The notes under the pieces were generated by a model. That model was given only the letters and a program-made list of their open reading frames with translations, searched no databases and was not told the origin of the DNA. A stretch of DNA of 64,000 nt, taken from Flavobacterium sp. (lineage in GTDB: Bacteria; Bacteroidota; Bacteroidia; Flavobacteriales; Flavobacteriaceae). The stretch's first letter is position 1; each line of letters opens with the position of its first letter. Shown here one piece after another: positions 27,302 to 35,119 of the stretch. Location: assembly GCF_004295795.1 (NCBI RefSeq), contig NZ_SEBR01000007.1, positions 62,001 through 126,000 of the forward strand. The letters run 5' to 3'. The translations under genes and the position numbers were made by a program.

Positions 27302-30300
27302 TTATCGCTTAATGATCTTTTTAGTTTCGGTTTTTCCGTCGCTGGTAATCTGTAACATGTACATGCCGGAAGTCAGTCCGTCGAGGCTGATTTGAGCCGA
27401 TGTTCCGACGTTGCCCGATTGCACCATTTTGCCGTCGATCGTAAACAAGTTGTATTTCGCTTGAGCCGATACATTTGCCACATTGACAATCCCGTTGGTC
27501 GGGTTCGGATAAACAAGGAATTTGACCTCGTTGTGGCTCGGAGCCGAAAGCAAAGAGGTTCCGTGAACTGCGATGTTGTTGAAAGTGATGCGGTTTCCGG
27601 CATCGACTGTCATGTCGCCCGTTCCTGAGAAACGCACGCGAATCTTCAAGTTCGAATTGTTGTCGGCCGCCGTGATTGACGAGAAGTCGACATTGAACAA
27701 AGCGTAATCTGCGGTCAACGGCAAAGTGGACGAAGCCAATCCGGCAGTTGTCCAGGTTGGAGTCGATCCGGCAACGGTGGAATAATCGATCACGATATTT
27801 TGTGCATTCGTCAATTCGTTTTTGGCTGCGAAAGAGAACTTGATGTCTTCGAAATTAGCAGTCGTGAAAGCGAACACCATTGTGTTTTCGGCAGTCGCTG
27901 TCGCCAAAGGCTCTTTTATCTGGATGCCACGCATTGCACTTGCAGTATAAGCCGCGCCGCCGTTTGCAGCAGCGATGTAGTTGATTGGCGTCGGGCTGTT
28001 TCTTCTTTCCATCGATGCGTGTTGGAACAAAGGGTTTCCGGCTGCATAAGGATAGCCTGGCAAGCACGAAGTGTAGTTGATGATCGCGTCAGTGGCCGGA
28101 ACTTCAAACGATGAAGCCAAAGTCGAAAGTGGCGTGTCGTTGGCGATTGCCGTTCCCATGTACCAGAAATAGATCGGCTCGCTTGCGTTGGTATTCGTCG
28201 GAACAAAAACAGCTTTCACTGAAAATGCCGCCGACATCGTAAGCGTAATTTGGTCGGTTGTCGCAGTCGACGCGCCTTCCCAATGACTGAAAGTGTAACC
28301 TGTGTTCGGAATGGCTTTCAACGTCACCGGAATTCCGGAGAAGTAAACGCCTGTCCAAGGATAAGGATTCGCGGCGATGTTGTCAGTGCCTTGCTTGATG
28401 TCGATCGTGTTCATTTTTACGTATCCGTGAGCCAGAGCCGATACATCTACAGTTGCGTTGATGTTGGCCGGAATCGCGAATTTCCCACGGATATGATTGC
28501 GTTGGATCGCCGGACGTTGCGTCGCGAAACTTTGCTCGAATCCGTAGAAGAAATTGAAATCTGCCATGTCAACCGGCGCGGTCCAACGGTCGATTTGCTC
28601 GGCGAGTTCCGGAAGGATCACATTTTTCATCTCTTCCATTGTCGTGTTGACGAAAGCCGATGAGTAAGTCGTGTTGATCTTATCGGCAAAACGGTTGATG
28701 AAATAGTTCTTGAAACCCGTGTTCTCAAGCATTTTTCTCAAAAGGAAAGTCGACCATTCCGGGTTTGGCCATTCCGGACCGTTCGTAGCTGTCGCAATTG
28801 CCAAAGAGTTGCGGTTGATATCTTCTGACGTGGTGGCGAAAGTCGCGTCCATGTCGTGACCAAGCCATCTCCAGCGTCCGTCATGCGGATAAGCCGCGTT
28901 CGGGGCATCGACCTTTTCTCTCCAGTAAACGATATTGTTTCCCGGCCAGTCAAGGTTGTCGAAATAAATGTTGTGGATGAAATAATCGGCGAAATTCTCA
29001 TAATCGAGTTGCGTCAAGATATAATCGTAGTTCGCCTGCACAGAAAGTGGATGCGTCGCGATATAGTCCGTCATCGCAATATAGTCGTCCGCATCGCCTT
29101 CTTCGACTTGTGCCTCACTCTCCAAGATGTCGATGTCGTTTATGTCGAAAACGCGCTTGAAGTAATTGTTGTCGAATTTGTCGCTGAAACTCAAGATTCC
29201 CCAATATTCGCCGTTCACGAACGTAACAGTCGGTTGGTAACCTTTTGCCAAAACGTGCGATTGCTTCAAAAGTCTCATGTTCAAGGCATCGCGGAAGTGC
29301 GTTTCATAGAAATCTGCACCCGAGTTGCGAAGGATCAAACGCTCAAAGTCGATTGGTTGGTTCGGGAAAAACGCGTAATCCATGGTTTCGTCCCCGTATT
29401 CCGCACGAGCGTAAACGTTAAACGATTTGTTCTGCCAGTCGCGTGACGATCCGCCGTGCAAACGAAGCCCGATGTTTTGGTTGATGACTTGCGATCCGTT
29501 GACGAAATAGGTCATGTTGGCTTCGCGTTCCCAAGCCATTCCGCGGCGGTAATAATTGCCCAGATCTTCTTGTCCTTCCGGCTCAAGCGTTGGGTTGTCG
29601 ATGCGCCATTGATCGAAATCGACTCCGGGAACGTAAATCCCGTCGTTGTAATCGAAAAGTTTGTTCTCGCTGATGCTAAGGGAAACGACCGGCAAAGAAA
29701 AACGGCCACTGCCTTGTGGCGTCACAAAGTAAGTGTTCGAAACGGTTTTGCTTGGAAGCGCGCCCGGTTTGACGACTTTCGCACGAACGACAGTTCCTTT
29801 GAAGATGTTGTTGTCCGGAAGATAGAAAGCGTCGAAATACGTCGTCGAGATCATCGAAATGTCGTTCGCCTGTGACGTGCGGTTCACGATGTTGATGGGA
29901 CCTGTGTAGGAAATACTGTTGAAGTTTTTTGTCAAAAGCGCACCAGTAGCGTCGCCCGGATGATGCGGATAAACGTTCTTGTACTGATAAGTCGTCCCAG
30001 ACAAGTTATTCGGGTCCGGCTCGCTTCCGTCAAGCGTATAAATGATAGACGCGCCAGAAGTCGCCGTTGCCAAACTCAAGTCGAAAGCTGCAGTGAAAAA
30101 TCCGCCGGCTTGTGAAAAAGTTGGCGGATTCAGGATTTCATTGAATCCGACAGTGCCGTTTTGCGCGCCCGGAGTCGCCGTGGTAAAGAACACGAACGGT
30201 CCGGTTCCGTTTGGAAGTCTTCCGTAAGACACGTCCGATGGAATCGCCGTCGCCGGAACTTGACTGATTGTCGCATTGGCCGCGCTTGTGAGCGTAATGA

Positions 30301-30646
30301 CTTCGCCGTTCGAGCTGATCTTGAAATTCGTGTGCAAAGGCTGGCCAACGACAGTTCGGTTTTTATCGGAACAATAAATTAGCAGATATGCGCCCGGAGC
30401 GATCGTCTGGGCCGGGAAAACCCATTTGAAGGGAAGCGTCGGATCGTCCGAAAGGCCGTATCCGTTAAGGTTGACAGCAGCCGAAGTGCCGTTGTAAAGT
30501 TCCACCCAATCCTGGAAATCACCATCCTCGTCGGCATTGGTGAAAGTATTTGATGTCAGTATCTCGTTGATTACCAAGTTTTGGGCGAAAGATTTGCCGC
30601 CAAAAACAAGGAACAAGACAATCAAAAACGGAGTAATTTTTTTCAT
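27302..30646 (-). CDS. T9SS-exported LTD-CotH surface protein
   Basis: 1114 residues with the same layout as the 2500-aa neighbour but no Ig-like repeats. Order: Sec signal (about 1-21); lamin-tail domain (NLVINEILTSN, GDFQDWVELYN); chitobiase-C-like module (SIIYTLDGSEPD); CotH domain with EYWGILSFSDKFDNNYF and WRWLGHDMDATFA near 589; InlB-like NTGYTFSHWEG; beta-sandwich (about 830-1030); and a type A T9SS domain (FLVYPNPTNGIVNV to TETKKIIKR). In the CotH motif the second paralogue has DMDATFA against DMDDTFG, so activity may differ. Probably made by tandem duplication of an ancestor, with the repeats gained by one copy. Substrate and role unknown. Confidence 0.92.
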   Translation of the reverse strand: MKKITPFLIVLFLVFGGKSFAQNLVINEILTSNTFTNADEDGDFQDWVELYNGTSAAVNLNGYGLSDDPTLPFKWVFPAQTIAPGAYLLIYCSDKNRTVVGQPLHTNFKISSNGEVITLTSAANATISQVPATAIPSDVSYGRLPNGTGPFVFFTTATPGAQNGTVGFNEILNPPTFSQAGGFFTAAFDLSLATATSGASIIYTLDGSEPDPNNLSGTTYQYKNVYPHHPGDATGALLTKNFNSISYTGPINIVNRTSQANDISMISTTYFDAFYLPDNNIFKGTVVRAKVVKPGALPSKTVSNTYFVTPQGSGRFSLPVVSLSISENKLFDYNDGIYVPGVDFDQWRIDNPTLEPEGQEDLGNYYRRGMAWEREANMTYFVNGSQVINQNIGLRLHGGSSRDWQNKSFNVYARAEYGDETMDYAFFPNQPIDFERLILRNSGADFYETHFRDALNMRLLKQSHVLAKGYQPTVTFVNGEYWGILSFSDKFDNNYFKRVFDINDIDILESEAQVEEGDADDYIAMTDYIATHPLSVQANYDYILTQLDYENFADYFIHNIYFDNLDWPGNNIVYWREKVDAPNAAYPHDGRWRWLGHDMDATFATTSEDINRNSLAIATATNGPEWPNPEWSTFLLRKMLENTGFKNYFINRFADKINTTYSSAFVNTTMEEMKNVILPELAEQIDRWTAPVDMADFNFFYGFEQSFATQRPAIQRNHIRGKFAIPANINATVDVSALAHGYVKMNTIDIKQGTDNIAANPYPWTGVYFSGIPVTLKAIPNTGYTFSHWEGASTATTDQITLTMSAAFSVKAVFVPTNTNASEPIYFWYMGTAIANDTPLSTLASSFEVPATDAIINYTSCLPGYPYAAGNPLFQHASMERRNSPTPINYIAAANGGAAYTASAMRGIQIKEPLATATAENTMVFAFTTANFEDIKFSFAAKNELTNAQNIVIDYSTVAGSTPTWTTAGLASSTLPLTADYALFNVDFSSITAADNNSNLKIRVRFSGTGDMTVDAGNRITFNNIAVHGTSLLSAPSHNEVKFLVYPNPTNGIVNVANVSAQAKYNLFTIDGKMVQSGNVGTSAQISLDGLTSGMYMLQITSDGKTETKKIIKR

Positions 30647-31023
30647 GACGTTTTTAACAGATTGATTTTTAAGGGCGTGAAATTAGATACATTAAACCTG
30701 CATTAGAATTTTTGTCGATGTAAAGCACAAATTCCCTTTCAAATGCAGAAATGTGGCGTTCGCCGAAATTTGACCTTCAAAAAAGCAAGATTCACCGCTT
30801 TCACGCCTAAAATTAACGTATCGGCAATGCCAAAAAATCGATAGCTTTACAGCCGATTCAAATACTGCGGCCACGCGGGATATCTCAAAGAGGTAAATAC
30901 TATGCAAGCTCATTTTCGTCACGTTGCTTTCTGAAATGGAGCCAAACAACTGCTAATTTGCAACGTAGTTATGGATAAAAAGAAAAAATGGAATAGTTTT
31001 ACACAAGTTAAACAACAACGATT
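30647..31023. other. Divergent intergenic region before the GT cluster
   Basis: 377 bases with no supported gene. It must carry the promoters of the 1114-aa gene (minus) and the 31 kb cluster (plus), but only imperfect boxes are visible (for example TAATTTCA on minus). A minus-strand 85-codon frame (30692-30949) looks like chance. Confidence 0.5.
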
Positions 31024-31944
31024 GTGAAGTTATCTGTAGTTTCGCCTGTTTATCGCGCCTATAACGATTTGGAAGAGCTTGTAACACGGATAAAAGCATC
31101 GGTTCCAGATGGTTTTGACGAACTCGAGATTATTTTGGTAGATGATTTCAGTCCGGATGATTCTTGGAACAAAATCGAGCAACTCAGTAAAATCCATCCC
31201 GAAATAATCGGAATAAAACTCAGTAGGAATTTTGGCCAGCATTATGCCATCACAGCAGGACTTGATGTGGTCACCGGCGACTGGATTTCGGTAATGGACT
31301 GCGATCTTCAGGATCAACCCGAAGAAATACCCAAACTTTATCAAAAAACGCTTGAAGGTTACGATATAGTCCTGGCCCGGCGTCACAGCAGAAAAGATAA
31401 TTGGGCCAAGCGCTTTTTCTCCAAGACATTTTACCGTACGCTCGCTTATTTGACTGGTTCGCATCAGGACGAAGCAGTCGCGAATTTTGGCATCTATTCG
31501 GCAAAAGTTATAGCACAGGTTGTGCGCATGCGTGAAAGCATCAGATATTTTCCGACGATGGTGAAGTGGGTAGGTTTTCGAACGGCTCATCTCAATGTGA
31601 AACACGCTTCACGGCAAGACGGAAAATCAAATTACAACTTCAAGCGCATGATAAAGTTGGCCTTGGATATCATCTTGGCTTTCAGCGATAAACCGCTTCG
31701 GCTTATTATAAAATTCGGAGTTGTGATCGCGCTTTGCTCATTTGCGGTCGCACTTTTGATGATCTATCGCTACTTGGAAGGCGACATTTCCGTAATCGGA
31801 TATGCGAGCCTGATCATCAGCATTTGGTTTTTAAGCGGATGTATTCTTATCACATTGGGAACACTTGGACTTTACGTGGGAAAAATTTTCGAAGGAGTAA
31901 AAGGACGTCCAATTTATATTGTGGAGAAGCGAACAGATGTATAA
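31024..31944 (+). CDS. Family 2 glycosyltransferase, ArnC/DPM-like
   Basis: 306 residues. N-terminal GT-A domain beginning VVSPVYRAYNDLEELV, with ILVDDFSPDD, the metal-binding DCD (92-94) in MDCDLQDQPEE, and NFGQHYAITAGLD. Two C-terminal membrane helices (about 232-290). This is the layout of polyprenyl-phosphate sugar transferases (ArnC, GtrB, DPM1), which load one sugar on undecaprenyl phosphate on the cytoplasmic face. Start is GTG; an in-frame stop at 31009-31011 excludes longer versions. It overlaps the formyltransferase gene by eight bases. Confidence 0.88.
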   Translation: MKLSVVSPVYRAYNDLEELVTRIKASVPDGFDELEIILVDDFSPDDSWNKIEQLSKIHPEIIGIKLSRNFGQHYAITAGLDVVTGDWISVMDCDLQDQPEEIPKLYQKTLEGYDIVLARRHSRKDNWAKRFFSKTFYRTLAYLTGSHQDEAVANFGIYSAKVIAQVVRMRESIRYFPTMVKWVGFRTAHLNVKHASRQDGKSNYNFKRMIKLALDIILAFSDKPLRLIIKFGVVIALCSFAVALLMIYRYLEGDISVIGYASLIISIWFLSGCILITLGTLGLYVGKIFEGVKGRPIYIVEKRTDV

Positions 31945-32815
31945 AGCGGGACTTTTCTTAATGGGAAAAAAAGGGTTGGAATGCCTTGAGTCGATCGTTC
32001 GCTGGAAACAACAAAGCGGTCAGCGTTTTTTTGTAGTTGCGGGTCGTGATAAGGCAATTGCAAACGATTATTTCGAAGATTTGCGTACACTCGCCAATGC
32101 ATCCGATATCACTTTTATTGAAAGAACGGAGGCAACGGAAATTCCTTCGGCCGAAGTTTATTTTGCAATCGGTTGGCGTTGGCTCATCAAGACACAAATG
32201 GACAAACTTATCGTATTTCACGATTCATTACTGCCAAAATACAGAGGATTCAATCCGCTGGTGACGGCGCTGATTGAAGGCGACGCAGAAATTGGAGTGA
32301 CGGCAATCAAGGCCGATCGTGAATTCGACAAAGGTGACGTTATCGACAGTAGGAAAGTGACTGTCACCTATCCGATTAAAATTGAGCGTGCGATAGACGC
32401 CGTTAGTCTGCTTTATGCCGATTTGATTTCCGACATTTTGTCCCGATTGACAGCACAAGGTATCGAGGCGAAACCACAAGACGAGAATCTGGCTACTTAC
32501 AGTTTGTGGAGAGATGAACAGGACTATCGTGTAAACTGGAATGAATCTTCCGAGCGTATCAGCCGGACTATCGATGCGGTCGGCTATCCATATAATGGAG
32601 CAGTGACGTACATCGGCGGCGAGAAAATAACGATCCACGAATCTGAAATCGTTCAGGATATTACCATCGTGAATCGCGCGCCCGGAAAGATTTTGATGAT
32701 CGAGGATTCACATCCGATAGTGGTTTGTGGCTCTGGATTGCTGAAAATTTTACATGCGACAGATGAAAATGGTCAAAAATACATGTTCAACAAATTAAGA
32801 GTCAGACTAAACTAA
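31937..32815 (+). CDS. Formyltransferase-fold protein, atypical active site
   Basis: 292 residues from the ATG inside the upstream gene. The core LIVFHDSLLPKYRGFNPLVT, GDAEIGVTAI and EFDKGDVI match the N10-formyl-THF formyltransferase family (Fmt, ArnA N-terminal domain, sugar N-formyltransferases). His95 and Asp131 of the Asn-His-Asp triad are present, but the Asn two residues before His is Val93. The C-terminal part (about 195-292) resembles the OB-like C-terminal region of Fmt. Context next to a WecE-like aminotransferase and an ArnC-like GT points to a sugar amine, not initiator tRNA; this is inference. Frame also allows an ATG at 31919. Confidence 0.78.
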   Translation: MYKAGLFLMGKKGLECLESIVRWKQQSGQRFFVVAGRDKAIANDYFEDLRTLANASDITFIERTEATEIPSAEVYFAIGWRWLIKTQMDKLIVFHDSLLPKYRGFNPLVTALIEGDAEIGVTAIKADREFDKGDVIDSRKVTVTYPIKIERAIDAVSLLYADLISDILSRLTAQGIEAKPQDENLATYSLWRDEQDYRVNWNESSERISRTIDAVGYPYNGAVTYIGGEKITIHESEIVQDITIVNRAPGKILMIEDSHPIVVCGSGLLKILHATDENGQKYMFNKLRVRLN

Positions 32816-32820
32816 AACAA

Positions 32821-33990
32821 ATGGCAAAAATGAAATTTTTTGATAAGAAATTCGGAATTTTCGATATTGTGTTGCTGTGCCTGTTGTTGGGGATATTTTA
32901 TTTCATGACATTCAGGATTGGTACTGATATTCCGCTTCATGCCCAATTCATTAAGGATTACGCATATGGAAATAAGCCGTTCCAAACGAATTTTCTTTAC
33001 TATGGAGTGGTTTATTTACTGAGCTTTTTCTCGTCCAAAACGTCGTCATTGCTTACAATATCGGCATATGTACTTACCGCTGCGACCTACGTGAAATTCG
33101 TACTTGGTCGAAATTTTCTCAGTTCGGGGAGTTCTGGAGCTGTCGAATTATCTGCTAAAAAAGCCAATCTGCTGTCGGCGGCTTTGTTGTTTTGTTTCAG
33201 CCTTCCGACTATCATGGCCGCAAGTGGCTATTTTTACCTTTTGAGTTTTCCGCCTAACGTGTGGCACAATTCAACGACCATATTCGCCATGCCTTTCGTT
33301 ATGGGACTGTTTTGGATCAGCGTGCGTCAATTGGAAAATCCGACGAATAAGCGCATGTTGTGGATCGGCTTGCTTATCGTGGCAAACGTTGTAGTAAAGC
33401 CCAGTTTTCTTTTTGTTTATCTTTTGGTCTATCCGCTGTTATTGCTCAAGACCTACCGTTTTTCGAAAACGTTTTGGGTAAATCTTTTGCCACTTTTTTT
33501 GGCCGGAATATTGATTTTGGTGGAATATTACTTTATATACGTATCGGTCGCCCAAACGGAAAAGAATTCCGTGGTGATCGAGCCCTTCTCATTCATGAAG
33601 GTTTGGTCGGCGGGCAATAATCTTGCGCTCGTCTTTGTTTGCACTTTCATTTGCAGTTTCCTTTTCCCTATCGTAACGTTGGCAAAAAACCCGAAAATGC
33701 TCAAGGAGAAAATGGTACAGTTTGCGCTGTTGGGAATCGCGATTGCGTTACTCATAGGTAATTTGTTTACAGAAGTAGGCACACGTGCATCTGACGGAAA
33801 TTTCCTATGGCAAAATATCATGTGCTCTTTCTTGCTTTTTATGACCTGTATTTACCAGATCGTAAAATCGGTCATCGCCGACGAACGTGGTTTCAAAGCG
33901 TTCATTATAGAGTTGCTCGCACTTAGTCTCCATGTATTGGCAACGCTAGTTTATTTTATCAAAATCATCAAAACAGATTCCTATTTCTAA
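32821..33990 (+). CDS. Polytopic membrane protein, possibly GT-C type
   Basis: 389 residues with about 10-11 hydrophobic segments. After the first segment there is FRIGTDIPLHAQFIKDYAYG, an acidic residue in the first outer loop followed by a His and an alternating pattern often seen in GT-C glycosyltransferases. No other motif. It lies 5 bases after the formyltransferase gene and ends directly against the aminotransferase ATG, so it is part of the same operon. Alternatives are a lipid-linked sugar flippase or a polymerase. Confidence 0.6.
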   Translation: MAKMKFFDKKFGIFDIVLLCLLLGIFYFMTFRIGTDIPLHAQFIKDYAYGNKPFQTNFLYYGVVYLLSFFSSKTSSLLTISAYVLTAATYVKFVLGRNFLSSGSSGAVELSAKKANLLSAALLFCFSLPTIMAASGYFYLLSFPPNVWHNSTTIFAMPFVMGLFWISVRQLENPTNKRMLWIGLLIVANVVVKPSFLFVYLLVYPLLLLKTYRFSKTFWVNLLPLFLAGILILVEYYFIYVSVAQTEKNSVVIEPFSFMKVWSAGNNLALVFVCTFICSFLFPIVTLAKNPKMLKEKMVQFALLGIAIALLIGNLFTEVGTRASDGNFLWQNIMCSFLLFMTCIYQIVKSVIADERGFKAFIIELLALSLHVLATLVYFIKIIKTDSYF

Positions 33991-35115
33991 ATGATTCCAT
34001 TCAACAAACCCTTCCTTACAGGAAAAGAAACCAATTATATAGAAAATGCCGTATTGTCGGGCAAAATTTCCGGAAACGGGAAATATACAATCAAATGCCA
34101 AAAGTTTTTCGAGGACAACTATGGTTTCGGAAAATGCCTGCTGACGACTTCTTGTACTGACGCATTGGAAATGGCAGCGATTCTTATCGACATTCAACCC
34201 GGCGATGAGGTCATCATGCCGTCCTACACTTTCGTTTCTACGGCGAATGCATTTGTATTAAGAGGCGCCAAAATCGTTTTTGCAGACAGTCGAAAAGACC
34301 ATCCTAATATGGACGAGAGCAAAATCGAAGAGCTAGTCACTGAACGCACCAAGGCAATCGTTCCAGTTCATTATGCGGGCGTTTCTTGCGATATGGATAT
34401 CATCATGGATGTGGCCGAAAAACACGGCCTTTTTGTGATTGAGGACGCAGCCCAGGCAATTGATAGTTTTTTCACGGGAAAAGACGGGGTAAAACGAGCT
34501 TTAGGCTCAATCGGACACATGGCTGCATTTTCCTTCCATGAAACGAAAAACATCATTTCGGGCGAAGGCGGGATGCTTGCCGTAAATGATTTGAGATTTG
34601 CGGCGAGAGCAGAAATAATATGGGAAAAGGGAACCAATAGATCGGCATTTTTCCGAGGAGAAGTCGACAAATATGGCTGGGTGGACTTAGGCAGTTCTTT
34701 TCTACCTTCAGAAGTGATCGCTGCTTTTTTGTGGGCACAACTCGAGAATCTTCAAATGATACAGGCCAAACGTAGCGATCACTGGAGCGAGTACAATAAG
34801 GGTTTATCCGATTGGGCCAAAAAAAATAGCATCACGCTCCCAAAAATACACGATTTCGCCACCAACAATGGACATATGTTTTATTTAGTATGCGAATCTA
34901 TTGAACAAAGAACGGCTATCATATCGGAACTTAAGCAAAAGGATATTCACCCTGTCTTCCACTACATAAGTCTACATTCGAGTCCGTTTTACATCGATAA
35001 ACACGACGGTAGGAATTTGCCCGAGACAGATCGCTACACAGATTGCTTGCTTCGATTGCCTTTGTATTTTGAACTCGATCCGCAGCAAGTGATTAACGCT
35101 TTATTGTCAATTTGA
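33991..35115 (+). CDS. WecE/RffA-like sugar aminotransferase
   Basis: 374-residue PLP enzyme of the DegT/DnrJ/EryC1 family. It follows E. coli WecE closely (MIPFNKP, then IQPGDEVIMPSYTFVSTANA and VPVHYAGVSCDMD). The PLP Lys is K186 in FHETKN; Asp152 of EDAAQ is in place. WecE makes dTDP-4-amino-4,6-dideoxygalactose from dTDP-4-keto-6-deoxyglucose, so RmlA product plus an RmlB elsewhere would give the substrate. ArnB is the related alternative in an Arn-like pathway. Near-zero spacing to both neighbours. Confidence 0.88.
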   Translation: MIPFNKPFLTGKETNYIENAVLSGKISGNGKYTIKCQKFFEDNYGFGKCLLTTSCTDALEMAAILIDIQPGDEVIMPSYTFVSTANAFVLRGAKIVFADSRKDHPNMDESKIEELVTERTKAIVPVHYAGVSCDMDIIMDVAEKHGLFVIEDAAQAIDSFFTGKDGVKRALGSIGHMAAFSFHETKNIISGEGGMLAVNDLRFAARAEIIWEKGTNRSAFFRGEVDKYGWVDLGSSFLPSEVIAAFLWAQLENLQMIQAKRSDHWSEYNKGLSDWAKKNSITLPKIHDFATNNGHMFYLVCESIEQRTAIISELKQKDIHPVFHYISLHSSPFYIDKHDGRNLPETDRYTDCLLRLPLYFELDPQQVINALLSI

Positions 35116-35119
35116 AGGT

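Noticed and set aside
30692..30949. 85-codon minus-strand frame upstream of the GT cluster
   Set aside because: In a divergent regulatory spacer, no motif, no promoter box.
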